Shown: positions 26,504-35,697, numbered from the stretch's first letter. The stretch: DNA of 64,000 nt from Dolichospermum sp. UHCC 0259 (GCF_009711935.1 NZ_VIKX01000014.1:1-64000); one strand, 5' to 3'. Numbers and translations are program-made. Notes: generated by a model from the letters alone, not told the origin.

Positions 26504-27385
26504 CTATTCAGGTAACTCAGCAGCATTACGAATATTTTGCAAAATTAAACTAGGTGCAGTTCGTTTAACTAAACCAGTCAATACGTTACCAGGACCAATT
26601 TCTACAACTTTCTCAATGCCCTCTTCTACTAATTGCAAACAAATTTCTCTCCAGCGGACAGAACCCGTCATTTGTTGTGAAAGACGCTGTTTTAAAGTTT
26701 CCGCTTCCATAGCTGGAACTGGATCTACATTAGATAAAACTGGAACATTTGCTGACTGAAAAATCACTGAATCCAGAACTTCTTGAAATTCCATTGCGGC
26801 TGCTTTCATTAAATGAGAATGAAATGCGCCCGAAACCTTTAAGGGGATAGCCCGTTTAGCTTTGACTTGCGACATCACAGCCTGTACACCGTCTGGAGTT
26901 CCAGAAATTACAACTTGGAGAGGACTGTTATCATTTGCTAAAACTACATCAGGTGTGGCGCTAATAACTTTTTCTAATTCTTCTCGGTCAAAATTCATTA
27001 ATGCTGCCATCATTCCCCCAGCAGCACTATCCATTAATTCTGCCCGCCGTTTTACTAAGTGTAACCCAGCCGACCATTCAAAAACACCTGCCACATAAAG
27101 GGCGATATATTCCCCTAAACTATGACCTGTAACTACGTCCGGTTGCTGTCCTTTTTCTCGCAAAATATCAGCAATAATACTTTCTATTACATATAAACTA
27201 GGCTGGGTGTAAAGTGTCCGTGATAAGGTGTCAAGATCACTTTGACAGATATCTATTACAGACCAACCCAAAATTGCCTCAGCTTGAATAAATTTTTCTT
27301 TGGCAGATGGTAGATTTAACAAGTCTACTCCCATTCCCAATACTTGAGAACCTTGTCCGGGAAACACCCATGCAGTTTTAGTCAT
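26504..27385 (-). CDS. fabD: Malonyl-CoA:ACP transacylase
   Basis: FabD transfers malonyl from CoA to acyl carrier protein and supplies the extender unit for type II fatty acid synthesis in the cytoplasm. At 293 residues it is close to the normal length. The N-terminal FPGQGSQ motif, the nucleophile motif GHSLGEY (S89) and the catalytic histidine in GAFHSHL (about residue 189) are all present. It is the third gene of a plsX-fabH-fabD run on the minus strand, separated from fabH by about 105 bp of short tandem repeats. The start ATG at 27385 gives the standard 'MTKTAWVFPGQGSQ' beginning. Confidence 0.96.
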   Translation of the reverse strand: MTKTAWVFPGQGSQVLGMGVDLLNLPSAKEKFIQAEAILGWSVIDICQSDLDTLSRTLYTQPSLYVIESIIADILREKGQQPDVVTGHSLGEYIALYVAGVFEWSAGLHLVKRRAELMDSAAGGMMAALMNFDREELEKVISATPDVVLANDNSPLQVVISGTPDGVQAVMSQVKAKRAIPLKVSGAFHSHLMKAAAMEFQEVLDSVIFQSANVPVLSNVDPVPAMEAETLKQRLSQQMTGSVRWREICLQLVEEGIEKVVEIGPGNVLTGLVKRTAPSLILQNIRNAAELPE

Positions 27386-27490
27386 TTGTTATTAGTCAGT
27401 GATCAGTTGTTAGTTGTTAGTTGTCATTTGTCATTTGTTATTAGTATGAATTTTCTACTTTTGACTTTTGACTTTTGACTTTTGAATTGT
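27386..27490. repeat. Short tandem repeats between fabH and fabD
   Basis: Two arrays are seen: TTGTTAG/TTGTCAT-type heptamers at about 27400-27440, and four copies of the 9-mer ACTTTTGACT-type unit at about 27458-27484. They are STRR-like and do not contain a gene. Confidence 0.65.
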
Positions 27491-28492
27491 CTATCTTCCC
27501 CATTTTAAAATGGCTGCACCCCAGGAAAGACCGGCACCAAAACCAGATGTGGCAATGATATCATTGGGTTTAATTTTCCCGGCTCGTACTGCTTCATCTA
27601 AAGCTAGGGGGATAGATGCAGCGGAGGTGTTACCATAGTCGGCGACATTGCTGATAATTTTATGTTCGGGAATCTCTAAGCGTTCAGCAACAGAATTGAT
27701 AATTCTTTGATTTGCCTGATGTAATACTAGCCAATCTATATTTTCAACTTTGAGATTAGCTGCAAATAGGGCTTTGTCTATCACTTCTGGAACTTTTTGT
27801 ACAGCAAAGCGATAGACTTCTTTACCATTCATGGTAATGGGGTGATATCTGCCTGTAGATACGTGAATATCTGGTGCTAGTTCTGTGCTAGAGGCGTTAT
27901 AGGCTAGGTTGAGACAATTGTTTTGAGAACCGTCGCTTTTGAGGCAAAATCCTAATAGGCGATCGCTTTTATTAGCCTGTAATATCACTGCCCCAGCCCC
28001 ATCACCAAATAACACACAAGTGCGTCTATCTTGCCAATCTACCCATCGAGAGAGGATATCCGCCCCAATTAAAAGTACATTCTGATAAACACCTGTTCTG
28101 AGGTATTGGGCGGCTGTGACTAAACCAAAGACAAAGCCAGAACAGGCGGCAGTTAAGTCAAAGGCAACTGCTTTGGTAGCACCTAATTCCCCTTGAACAC
28201 GGCAAGCAGTTCCAAAGAGGTCATCAGGGGTGGAGGTGGCCAACAAAATTAAATCTATGTCTGCTGCTGTGATCCCAGCGGCAGCAATGGCCTGTTGACT
28301 AGCCGCAGTGGCTAATGATGTCAGTGAGTCAGGGGGCAATGCTAACCGTCTTTGACGAATTCCTGTTCTTGAGGCAATCCACTCATCTGATGTTTCTACC
28401 ACTTGAGTTAATTCTTGGTTGTGTAAACAAGCTGCTGGGACTGCTGAACCACTACCTGTAATCGCTATACCACTGTTGAAAAAATTTTGCAC
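27491..28492 (-). CDS. fabH: Beta-ketoacyl-ACP synthase III
   Basis: FabH starts fatty acid synthesis by condensing acetyl-CoA with malonyl-ACP. The 333-residue protein has the full catalytic triad: C117 in DLTAACSGF, H258 in LHQANQRI and N288 in YGNTSAAS. The substrate-recognition region 'SRTGIRQRR' near residues 41-49 is also standard. It lies between plsX and fabD in the usual bacterial order, and FabD makes its co-substrate. The ATG at 28492 is followed by 'MQNFFNSGIAITGSG', a few residues longer than many homologues. Confidence 0.96.
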   Translation of the reverse strand: MQNFFNSGIAITGSGSAVPAACLHNQELTQVVETSDEWIASRTGIRQRRLALPPDSLTSLATAASQQAIAAAGITAADIDLILLATSTPDDLFGTACRVQGELGATKAVAFDLTAACSGFVFGLVTAAQYLRTGVYQNVLLIGADILSRWVDWQDRRTCVLFGDGAGAVILQANKSDRLLGFCLKSDGSQNNCLNLAYNASSTELAPDIHVSTGRYHPITMNGKEVYRFAVQKVPEVIDKALFAANLKVENIDWLVLHQANQRIINSVAERLEIPEHKIISNVADYGNTSAASIPLALDEAVRAGKIKPNDIIATSGFGAGLSWGAAILKWGR

Positions 28493-28712
28493 TTCTTTTT
28501 TTTCCTCAATTGTCAGTTGTCATTTGTAAATTGTCAGTTGTCTTGTTTGTAAGCATTAATAACGAGTACCAATGACAATCCCAATTTTAGATTTGAGATC
28601 AAGAATTTTAGATTTACAAAAGTATTTATGAATCTAAAATCCGCAATCTAAAATCGGATGACAAATGACAAATAGCTGTTAACTTAGTATTTCCACGTTG
28701 AAGAAATAATAG
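28493..28712. other. Intergenic repeats between plsX and fabH
   Basis: About 220 bp carry TTGTCAG/TTGTCAT heptamers (about 28507-28545), an AATCTAAAAT-rich stretch with partial inverted symmetry (28585-28655), and GATGACAAATGACAAAT. No gene is visible; the stretch could lower read-through from plsX into fabH. Confidence 0.5.
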
Positions 28713-29738
28713 CTAACTACTTTCATTTTGGAGAATTTGATATTGGGATTGGAGTCTTTCTAGCACCTGATTATCTACCGCTTCTTTAGCCATACGAATG
28801 GCACTAAAAATAGATGGTGCTTGGGAACTACCATGACCAATAAAACAAATACCGCTGACACCCAAAAGCAAAGCTCCTCCGTGTTCAGCATGATCCATGC
28901 GTTGTTTAACACGCTTTAGATTAGGCTTTAAAATCGCTGTACCGATTTGACCGTGTATCCCTTGGGGTAATTCTTCTCGAAGAATTTGTAGAATTACGCC
29001 TCCAACTGCTTCGGCAAATTTTAATAAAATATTACCCACAAAGCCGTCGCAAACAATCACATCAAATTCACCGGATAATACATCGCGCCCTTCAGCATTA
29101 CCAGTAAAATTAATTTGAGTATTTTCCCGTAACAATTGGTGGGCGCGGAGAGCTACTTCGTTACCTTTAGTATCTTCTTCGCCAATATTCAATAAACCTA
29201 TTTTGGGATTGTCTGTTCCCAAAACATACTGACTGTAAATTGAACCCATAACTGCAAACTGCTCTAAAAATTTAGGGCGACAGTCTACATTAGCACCGAC
29301 ATCCAGGATCATTACTGGTTTGCCGGCTTTGATGGTGGGGAATACTGTGCCAATTGCTGGGCGGTCAATTCCCGGTAATCTGCCTAAGCGCAGCAAAGCT
29401 GATGCCATCGCTGCCCCAGAGTGTCCAGCAGAAAATACAGCATCTGCCTGTTGATTTTTGACTAAATCCATCGCTATGTTGATGGAAGATTTCCGCTTGC
29501 GTCTAACTGCGTTGAGAGGATCTTCATCCATAGCGATCGCTTCCTCGGCAGGAACAATCTCCAAATCCGCCATAGTTGTCTTTGGCGGCATAATAGCCTC
29601 AATTTGTTGGGGATCTCCAACCAGTAATATTTTTACACCCAATTCTTCTCGCGCCCGCAGTGCGCCGGCTACGATTTCAGCGGGTGCATGATCTCCCCCC
29701 ATTGCGTCAATTGCGATCCTTACACCAGTCGATCCCAT
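28713..29738 (-). CDS. plsX: Phosphate acyltransferase PlsX
   Basis: PlsX makes acyl-phosphate from acyl-ACP, the acyl donor used to start phospholipid synthesis (with PlsY). The 341-residue protein begins 'MGSTGVRIAIDAMGGDHAP', the family's hallmark, and contains 'SAGHSGAAMASALLRLGR' and 'VGANVDCRPKFL'. It is a peripheral membrane enzyme in characterised species. It heads the plsX-fabH-fabD group on the minus strand. The ATG at 29738 fits the homologues' N terminus. Confidence 0.96.
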   Translation of the reverse strand: MGSTGVRIAIDAMGGDHAPAEIVAGALRAREELGVKILLVGDPQQIEAIMPPKTTMADLEIVPAEEAIAMDEDPLNAVRRKRKSSINIAMDLVKNQQADAVFSAGHSGAAMASALLRLGRLPGIDRPAIGTVFPTIKAGKPVMILDVGANVDCRPKFLEQFAVMGSIYSQYVLGTDNPKIGLLNIGEEDTKGNEVALRAHQLLRENTQINFTGNAEGRDVLSGEFDVIVCDGFVGNILLKFAEAVGGVILQILREELPQGIHGQIGTAILKPNLKRVKQRMDHAEHGGALLLGVSGICFIGHGSSQAPSIFSAIRMAKEAVDNQVLERLQSQYQILQNESS

Positions 29739-29946
29739 TGCTCAGAGCTTATAGAAACCTTACAAATTTTATCAGATTGCAATACTTAAAAATTTAAAAT
29801 TCTCAAAAAAGCATAAGAAAATCTACTTTTTCTCAAACCAAGAGAATTAATATATTTAATTTCATTGAAGTCCGCTTGTTAATATTTGTTTAGGATTATA
29901 TTTACTAATGTCCCAAAGCAAATCACAAATTAGATTCCCGACTTTT

Positions 29947-30646
29947 TCAAAAAATCGAGAATCTGGAAAAACCTTATAAACTTCTGGGGAGGTGTGTATC
30001 TAACCAATTAACTAGATCAGATATTCCTGAAAAATCTAAAAACTCTTCTCCCAATATTTCTAATTGTTCAGTAGGCAATAAACTAATCCGTTCAACTATA
30101 AATGAATCCATTTCCCCAAACCGCCGATTTAAAAGACGATTCAGGAAACGGAAAGCTTCTTTTTGTTCTCCTATTTTTTCTCCTTTCTGTTCACCCTTTT
30201 GCAAAATATCCTGGTAAATTACAGATTCTTGCATAATATCCTCGCTCAATAATTGACGAATTAGATTTTTCTCGAATCGCAAACCTGCTAAAATCTCAAA
30301 AAATCAAGAATCTGGAAAAAACCTTATAAACTTCTGGGGAGGTGTGTATCTAACCAATTAACTAGATCAGATATTCCTGAAAAATCTAAAAACTCTTCTC
30401 CCAATATTTCTAATTGTTCAGTAGGCAATAAACTAATCCGTTCAACTATAAATGAATCCATTTCCCCAAACCGCCGATTTAAAAGACGATTCAGGAAACG
30501 GAAAGCTTCTTTTTGTTCTCCTATTTTTTCTCCTTTCTGTTCACCCTTTTGCAAAATATCCTGGTAAATTACAGATTCTTGCATAATATCCTCGCTCAAT
30601 AATTGACGAATTAGATTTTTATCGAATCGTAAACCTGCTAAAATCT
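29947..30646. repeat. 350-bp tandem duplication of a DUF4351 3' end
   Basis: Bases 29947-30296 and 30297-30646 are near-identical direct repeats. The differences I could see are G/A near 29958, one added A at the left end, and C/A and C/T near 30271-30280. The unit includes the last 100 or so codons of the Rpn/DUF4351 gene. The high identity indicates a recent event. Confidence 0.85.
29974..30282 (-). pseudogene. Duplicated C-terminal fragment of the Rpn/DUF4351 gene
   Basis: This 102-codon frame repeats the last 102 residues of the upstream neighbour (30324-31178) with a single difference visible near its N terminus (RFEKNL instead of RFDKNL). Its apparent start is only the internal leucine codon TTG, and no ribosome-binding site is evident, so independent translation is doubtful. 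It carries the whole DUF4351 domain (from 'RFLNRLLNRRFGEMDSF') plus the QKGEQKGEKIGEQK linker. It is best read as a by-product of the 350-bp tandem duplication; after the event the full-length gene kept an intact 3' end. Confidence 0.8.
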
Positions 30647-31178
30647 CTGTGTAAGCAGCAGTATTCTGTCTGGCTGGTACATCTGTAATTTTAGCAATTT
30701 CTGTGGCTACTTGGGATAATAACCCAGAAGCGGAATTTGTTTTGGTTAATGGTGCTAATGGAAGTAATGCGGGGTTGTTGAGAAATAAAGCTGAATCTTG
30801 CTCCCACATTCTGATGACTCGATAGCGATGATTTGTCATTTCATCAATATAAGCCTCGGTAAAAGCGATTTCATTACTTGTTTCCTGCAAGAAAATCACC
30901 ACTTGGGTAACAGGTAGATTATATTGTCTAACTAATCTGACAAAATAATCTAACATTCTTAACGGAATGGGAGTTTCTGATTTGGTTCTAGTTTGAAATT
31001 CTAAATGCAGGATTCTGTTTTTTGTTTGTAGCAAAATAACGGAATCTGCGCGAATTGGTTCAATGCTTAATTCAGTTTTTAAGACTTTGATTTTTTCGAC
31101 TGCTTCAGGTAATAACCAGTTAGCAAAATCAAGAGGATATTTTTCAGCTAAGATTTTACAAACATTATCAAAACTCAC
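30324..31178 (-). CDS. Rpn/PD-(D/E)XK nuclease-like protein with DUF4351
   Basis: The 284-residue protein belongs to the Rpn/YhgA-like transposase-associated nuclease families that are abundant in cyanobacteria. The nuclease-type core shows 'RADSVILL' (acidic residue), 'RILHLEFQTR' (ExQ) and 'PLRMLDYFVRLVRQY'. A repetitive, charged linker (QKGEQKGEKIGEQK) leads to a C-terminal DUF4351 domain. Characterised Rpn proteins promote recA-independent recombination and DNA cleavage; that role is not established for this subgroup. The 3' end has been tandemly duplicated downstream. It sits alone between plsX and pepA. Confidence 0.82.
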   Translation of the reverse strand: MSFDNVCKILAEKYPLDFANWLLPEAVEKIKVLKTELSIEPIRADSVILLQTKNRILHLEFQTRTKSETPIPLRMLDYFVRLVRQYNLPVTQVVIFLQETSNEIAFTEAYIDEMTNHRYRVIRMWEQDSALFLNNPALLPLAPLTKTNSASGLLSQVATEIAKITDVPARQNTAAYTEILAGLRFDKNLIRQLLSEDIMQESVIYQDILQKGEQKGEKIGEQKEAFRFLNRLLNRRFGEMDSFIVERISLLPTEQLEILGEEFLDFSGISDLVNWLDTHLPRSL

Positions 31179-31216
31179 AATTTACACCCTAATTCACAGC
31201 GTTCTAATTTATGGTA

Positions 31217-31236
31217 GGGGTGGGGAAACCCCGCCC
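31217..31236. terminator. GC-rich palindrome between pepA and the Rpn gene
   Basis: GGGGTGGGG (31217-31225), loop AAA, then CCCCGCCC (31229-31236) form a strong hairpin. The same type occurs at 15757-15775. It could end pepA transcription (both neighbours are on the minus strand), but no clear U-tract follows, so it may only be an interspersed palindrome. Confidence 0.35.
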
Positions 31237-31254
31237 TGTTGAGGTGAAATTAAA

Positions 31255-32727
31255 TTAACTTAAAACCCAGCTAACCAATGTCCTGACACCAAAACCAGTT
31301 GCCCCTGCACCATTGTAGCCATGTTCTTTATCAGCCCAAACTGGCCCGGCAATATCTAAATGCGCCCAAGGAGTATCCTTAACAAACTGCTTCAGGAATA
31401 AAGCCGCAGTAATAGCGCCGCCATAACGGGGTCCGGTATTTTTCATGTCAGCAATACCCGATTTTAACCCGTCAAAATATTTATCTTCCATCGGCATCCG
31501 CCAAATTTTCTCACCAGCATTGTCCGCGGCGGTTTGCAGTTGGGAAGCTACCGTGTCATCTGGTGTAAATAAACCGGCGATATCTTCACCCAAAGCTACC
31601 ACACAAGCACCTGTAAGAGTAGCTAAATCAACGATCGCATCCACACCCAATTTATCCGCATAAACCAAGGCATCAGCCAAGGTTAACCGCCCTTCAGCAT
31701 CGGTGTTATTAACTTCGATTGTTTTGCCATTTGATGCAGTTAAGATGTCTCCAGGGTGCATGGCCTTACCGCTAATCATGTTTTCGGTAACGGCGGAGAT
31801 GAAGTGAACTTCTACATCTGGTTTTAACTGCCCAATAGCCTTAGCTGCGCCTAAAGTTGCCGCTGCACCACCCATATCCATTTTCATGGTTTCGATCCCA
31901 CTACCAGCACCTTTAATGTTCAATCCACCGGAATCAAAAGTTACACCTTTTCCAATAATTGCCAGTTTCCGCTTAGGTGTACCGACTGGCTTATAGATGA
32001 GGTGAATGAATTTTGGTGGTAAATCAGAAGCTTGGGCGACTCCCAAAAATGCCCCCATGCCTAGTTTTTCGCATTCTTCCTGTTCCAAAATTTCCAGTTG
32101 TAACCCGTGTTCATGAGCGATCGCTTGAGCAGTTTCTGCCATAGTAATAGGTGTAACCGTATTCGCCGGGGCTGCTACCAACTGTCTCGCCAAAATTACA
32201 CCAGAAACAATTTGATTAGCGCGAGTAATAGCCGCTTCTTGTCCAGTTAAATCCAGTAAATCAATGGTTTCAATCTGGGGATTTTTATCTTCTGGTTCAG
32301 ATTTAAAGCGAATATCTTGGTAAAGTGCCAATTCTATGCCCTCAGCTAGTGCTTGGGCTGTGGTGGCTGGGTCATTGTTCCACAGTGGTAAACTGATTCC
32401 CAGAGTCTTGGTTTTTTGCTTTTTAGCAGTTTTGGCTACAGTCGCAACTACACGACGTAAACTTTCCAGCTTCAGCGCGTCCGGCTTCCCTAAACCAACC
32501 ACAATTACCTTCTTTACTGGGTAAGTCCCACCTAAACGAATAACAACGGTGCTATTAGCCTTACCTGTAAACTCTTCTTCGGTAATTACTTCTTTTAAAA
32601 TTCCTGCAAATTTATCATTTAACTTGACCAGATCACCAGTTAACTCTATCGCATCTTCAAAGAGACCAAAGGCTAAAGTATCACCAGTCCAGTCTAATAA
32701 TCCTGTATTTGTAAGTTGAATCGTCAT
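31255..32727 (-). CDS. pepA: Leucyl aminopeptidase (M17 family)
   Basis: This cytosolic di-metal aminopeptidase releases N-terminal residues from peptides and, in some bacteria, binds DNA. The 490-residue chain has the M17 signature NTDAEGRL in the C-terminal half. Metal and catalytic residues lie in '[20 protein letters not shown]' (K and D ligands) and 'MKMDMGGAA'. The N-terminal macro-like domain (about residues 1-160) is present. The start ATG at 32727 gives '[17 protein letters not shown]'. It appears to be a single-gene unit. Confidence 0.96.
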   Translation of the reverse strand: MTIQLTNTGLLDWTGDTLAFGLFEDAIELTGDLVKLNDKFAGILKEVITEEEFTGKANSTVVIRLGGTYPVKKVIVVGLGKPDALKLESLRRVVATVAKTAKKQKTKTLGISLPLWNNDPATTAQALAEGIELALYQDIRFKSEPEDKNPQIETIDLLDLTGQEAAITRANQIVSGVILARQLVAAPANTVTPITMAETAQAIAHEHGLQLEILEQEECEKLGMGAFLGVAQASDLPPKFIHLIYKPVGTPKRKLAIIGKGVTFDSGGLNIKGAGSGIETMKMDMGGAAATLGAAKAIGQLKPDVEVHFISAVTENMISGKAMHPGDILTASNGKTIEVNNTDAEGRLTLADALVYADKLGVDAIVDLATLTGACVVALGEDIAGLFTPDDTVASQLQTAADNAGEKIWRMPMEDKYFDGLKSGIADMKNTGPRYGGAITAALFLKQFVKDTPWAHLDIAGPVWADKEHGYNGAGATGFGVRTLVSWVLS

Positions 32728-32902
32728 TTTTGTAATTTCTGTCTATTTTTCTTCATGTACCAGTATTGCTCAAATTTTCGGAATCATGGGCGTTGTACGC
32801 AACGTCTTGACAATCTGGTAAAATGAGAAATAGTTTACAAATATCCAATTTACAAAGTTTTATCGGGTTTTTAGCCATCTGTCGCTTGTAAAAATTATAA
32901 TT

Positions 32903-33403
32903 ATGCCTAAAGAAATCAATCAGCCCCAATTACCACCCACCAGCGCCATTGACAGCGTTACCAATGTTGCATTTGAAAATTGGTTTGAATATCCAGTCCG
33001 GGCCCAACCTCACCATACTGATTATGCGGGTATAGTTTGGCATGGTACTTATTTAACATGGATGGAAGAAGCGCGGGTAGAATGCTTACGTTCTATCGGC
33101 ATTGAATTTGCTGATTTAGTAGCTTTAGGTTGTGATTTGCCTGTTGTAGAGTTGTCAATTCGTTATCATCAGTCGGTGAAATTAGGAATGCCAGTCTTAG
33201 TAAGAACACGGATGGCTGAGGTAACAGGAGTGCGAATGAACTGGGACTACACCCTTGTTTCTCCCGATGGTCAAGATTTATATATTACTGCTTTGGTAAC
33301 TTTAGTAGCTTTAGATCGGGAAAAAGGTAAAATTATGCGTCAGTTACCACCGGCGTTTCAAGATGCTTTGGCGAAAATCTCTGGTTCTCGGAAGATTGGG
33401 TAA
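32903..33403 (+). CDS. Acyl-CoA thioesterase, 4HBT hot-dog fold
   Basis: This 166-residue single hot-dog domain protein of the 4-hydroxybenzoyl-CoA thioesterase family has the active-site motif HTDYAGIVWHG (about residues 39-49), containing the catalytic aspartate, and the 'WMEEARVECLR' helix. Cyanobacterial members include the DHNA-CoA hydrolase of phylloquinone synthesis. This protein could be that enzyme, but the sequence alone does not separate it from general acyl-CoA thioesterases. The N-terminal 25 residues are an extra, poorly conserved segment. It diverges from pepA across a 175-bp gap. Confidence 0.85.
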   Translation: MPKEINQPQLPPTSAIDSVTNVAFENWFEYPVRAQPHHTDYAGIVWHGTYLTWMEEARVECLRSIGIEFADLVALGCDLPVVELSIRYHQSVKLGMPVLVRTRMAEVTGVRMNWDYTLVSPDGQDLYITALVTLVALDREKGKIMRQLPPAFQDALAKISGSRKIG

Positions 33404-33456
33404 TCGGGACAGGGAATTATAATAAAAAAACTTTTCCAGCCACCCATACTTTTAAT

Positions 33457-34092
33457 ATGTCTAAATCAGTAAAAATATCTAATCATTTAACAGAAAATGT
33501 TCAAGAAAAAGAGAAAGAGGAACAACTAATTAATGAACTGAGGCTTTTATTAAAAACCTTGATTTATCAAGAAGAAGTTATAATTAAAGCCATCATAGCT
33601 TGTCTTTATGATGTTGGTTCAACAAATTTGATAAATCATAAGTTTAATTTTGGAACTCTCAATAAGACTCTAAAATTTATCACTAAAATGTCGAAGCCAG
33701 TAGCTAAAATGCTGGCTTGGCAATGGTTTAATAAAAATTGTCCTGAGTTAATTACTCAATGGCTGCAAAGTAAGGTGACATTTGTAAACGTGGAAGAAAC
33801 GAAGATAGAGGTGATGGTAAATAATGAAGATCTCCGTTTAGTTTCTATGTCTCAACTTCCAGAAGAAAATCAAATTGATCTGGTAAACCGTCTGAATTTT
33901 CAAGTGAAATTGTTAACAGGTATTTTAGTTATAGTTTTAACCATCTTTTCTGGTAGTTTTATTTGGTTGAATTATTCATTAAAAAAATCGCATTCCCAAG
34001 CTATAGAAAAACTCCAAAATCAAGTTAAAAGAAGTCAGGAGGTAGGGGCGCGGGGCCCGCGCCCAGTCAGGAGTCGGGATGAAGAAAGATAA
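33457..34092 (+). CDS. Hypothetical membrane protein with repeat-encoded tail
   Basis: The 211-residue protein has a charged coiled-coil N terminus ('NVQEKEKEEQLINELRLLL'), a central soluble part with the block 'LAWQWFNKNCPELITQWLQ', and one transmembrane helix at about residues 150-170 (LLTGILVIVLTIFSGSFIWL). The last 20 residues (SQEVGARGPRPVRSRDEER) are encoded by an interspersed repeat at 34033-34075, so the natural C terminus was probably altered. I do not recognise the family. It starts about 50 bp after the thioesterase gene and precedes cobK on the same strand, which may mean co-transcription. Confidence 0.65.
   Translation: MSKSVKISNHLTENVQEKEKEEQLINELRLLLKTLIYQEEVIIKAIIACLYDVGSTNLINHKFNFGTLNKTLKFITKMSKPVAKMLAWQWFNKNCPELITQWLQSKVTFVNVEETKIEVMVNNEDLRLVSMSQLPEENQIDLVNRLNFQVKLLTGILVIVLTIFSGSFIWLNYSLKKSHSQAIEKLQNQVKRSQEVGARGPRPVRSRDEER
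34033..34075. repeat. GC-rich hairpin repeat inside a gene's 3' end
   Basis: AGTCAGGAGGTAGGGGCGC continues into GGGGCCCGCGCCC and then AGTCAGGAGTC. The centre is a near-perfect palindrome (GGGCGCGGG/CCCGCGCCC). A second copy lies at 41717-41770 after dnaX, with the same flanking AGTCAGGAG words. Here it is translated as the C terminus of the preceding protein. Confidence 0.65.
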
Positions 34093-34140
34093 AAGGAGTC
34101 AGAAGTAATAAATACAGGATGAGATTTTTAGGAACTTGAT

Positions 34141-34890
34141 ATGTTGCGGGTTTTAATTCTCGGTGGAATTGGTGATGCAGTTGAATTGGCGGCTAAGGTA
34201 GCAAATATTCCTGGTATTGAGGCGATCGCTTCTTTAGCCGGTCGAACTCGTAAACCTGCTAATCTTGTTGGTAATGTGCGAATTGGTGGTTTTGGGGGTG
34301 TCTCAGGATTAGTTAGTTATTTGCGGGAAATGCAAATTGATATATTAATTGATGCGACTCATCCTTTTGCTAATCAGATTTCTGAAAATGCTGCCGCAGC
34401 GACACAGGAAATAGGTATTCCCCGATTAATGGTAATTCGTCCAGCTTGGGAAAAATTAGCGGATGATTGCTGGATAGAAGTAGAAAATAATTTCGCTGCT
34501 GCTGCTGTTTTGGCAAATCAAGCTAAACGAGTATTTTTAACAATTGGTAGACAAGAAATTGCGACTTTTGCACATTTACAGGAAATTTGGTTTTTAATGC
34601 GGATGATTGATCCACCAAATAGTGATGTTATCGTTCCACCTGGATTAATTTTATGCGATCGCGGTCCCTTTACTTTAGAAAACGAACAGGAAATTTTACT
34701 CAAATATAATATAGATACCATTGTTAGCAAAAATAGTGGTGGTAGTGCCACCTATCCCAAAATTATCGCCGCTAGGAAACTCGGAATTAAGGTTGTGATG
34801 GTAAATCGTCCACCTATACCCCCTGGAGAACAAGTTCCAGACGTAGATAGTGCCTGTAAATGGTTGTTTAACAAGTTAGATATTTTGTAA
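34141..34890 (+). CDS. cobK: Precorrin-6A reductase (CobK/CbiJ)
   Basis: CobK reduces precorrin-6A or its cobalt form with NADPH during cobalamin (vitamin B12) ring synthesis in the cytoplasm. The 249-residue chain has the N-terminal 'LRVLILGGIGDAVELA' nucleotide-binding start. 'DILIDATHPFANQIS', 'LMVIRPAW', 'RVFLTIGRQEI' and 'KNSGGSATYPKI' are family landmarks. No other cobalamin gene is nearby, as is common in cyanobacteria where the pathway is scattered. The ATG at 34141 begins directly with the fold. No cobalamin riboswitch fits in the short 48-bp gap upstream. Confidence 0.93.
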   Translation: MLRVLILGGIGDAVELAAKVANIPGIEAIASLAGRTRKPANLVGNVRIGGFGGVSGLVSYLREMQIDILIDATHPFANQISENAAAATQEIGIPRLMVIRPAWEKLADDCWIEVENNFAAAAVLANQAKRVFLTIGRQEIATFAHLQEIWFLMRMIDPPNSDVIVPPGLILCDRGPFTLENEQEILLKYNIDTIVSKNSGGSATYPKIIAARKLGIKVVMVNRPPIPPGEQVPDVDSACKWLFNKLDIL

Positions 34891-34907
34891 AATTAAGGTA
34901 ATTAATG

Positions 34908-34912
34908 GAGGG
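34908..34912 (+). promoter_or_regulatory. Ribosome-binding site that decides the Uma2 start
   Basis: GGAGG lies 7 bases before the ATG at 34920. This favours that codon over the in-frame ATG at 34905, which overlaps the site and has no site of its own. Confidence 0.7.
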
Positions 34913-34919
34913 ACGCAAC

Positions 34920-35612
34920 ATGGTAATTAAGAAACCAGATATTAACAATATTCCTCAAAATCTGATTTTACCCTTAGAAAGTGGCGATCGCCTATCACGC
35001 CACGAATTTGAACGTCGTTATACAGAAAGTCTCCATGTTAAAAAAGCCGAATTAATTGAAGGAGTAGTTTACGTGGCATCACCCTTACGCTTTCAACGTC
35101 ATGCAGAACCCCACAGCAATTTAATTGGTTGGTTATGGAATTACCGAATTTCCACACCTGGTGTCAAGTTAGGTATTGAACCCACAATTAGATTAGATCA
35201 AGATAACGAACCCCAACCCGATGGAATTTTATTCATTGATCAAAGTTTAGGAGGAAAGTCCCGCATTACAGCAGATGACTATATTGAAGGTTCACCAGAA
35301 TTAGTTGCCGAAATTGCTGCTAGTAGTGCAGCTTATGATTTGCATGATAAAAAAAAGGCTTATCGTCGCAACGGTATTCAAGAATATATTGTTTGGCAAA
35401 GTTTAGAAAAAAAACTAAATTGGTTTCAATTACATGAAAGTGAATATATCTCTCTTGAACCCGATGCTGATGGTGTCATCAAAAGTCAAGTTATGCCCGG
35501 TTTATGGTTAGCAGTATCAGCATTATTGACAGGTGACATGACTCAGGTTTTAGCAGTTGTACAAGCCGGATTAAATTCACCTGAACACGCGGAATTTTTA
35601 CAAAATAGGTAA
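34920..35612 (+). CDS. Uma2 family (DUF820) putative nuclease
   Basis: This second Uma2-family protein in the window has 230 residues. The PDDEXK-type core reads 'EPQPDGILFID' (acidic residue), 'SPELVAEIAASSAAYDLHD' (E) and 'KKKAYRRNGIQEYIVW' (K), followed by the usual C-terminal strand 'LPGLWLAVSALL'-like segment (here 'MPGLWLAVSALLTG'). It lacks the coiled-coil tail of the copy at 5596-6402. The start at 34920 is fixed by a strong ribosome-binding site. Its stop codon (35610-35612) lies inside a heptanucleotide repeat array. Cellular role unknown for the family; it is only 30 bp from cobK on the same strand. Confidence 0.88.
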   Translation: MVIKKPDINNIPQNLILPLESGDRLSRHEFERRYTESLHVKKAELIEGVVYVASPLRFQRHAEPHSNLIGWLWNYRISTPGVKLGIEPTIRLDQDNEPQPDGILFIDQSLGGKSRITADDYIEGSPELVAEIAASSAAYDLHDKKKAYRRNGIQEYIVWQSLEKKLNWFQLHESEYISLEPDADGVIKSQVMPGLWLAVSALLTGDMTQVLAVVQAGLNSPEHAEFLQNR

Positions 35613-35684
35613 TTGGTAATTGGTAATTGGTAATTGGTAATTGGTAATTGGTAATTGGTAATTGGTCATTGGTCATTGGTCATT
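35608..35684. repeat. Heptanucleotide array GGTAATT x8 plus GGTCATT x3
   Basis: Eleven consecutive 7-bp units: eight GGTAATT followed by three GGTCATT. This is the clearest STRR array in the window. It begins within the stop codon region of the Uma2 gene. Confidence 0.92.
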
Positions 35685-35697
35685 GGTGAAAATCATT

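Noticed and set aside
29974-30282. Separate functional DUF4351 gene
   Set aside because: It is an exact-frame copy of the neighbour's 3' end starting at an internal leucine codon, without its own translation signals.
34093-34140. Cobalamin riboswitch for cobK
   Set aside because: The gap is only 48 bp and contains no B12-box-like sequence.
35608-35684. Regular repeat array considered as CRISPR
   Set aside because: Units are 7 bp with no spacers, so it is a tandem (STRR) repeat.
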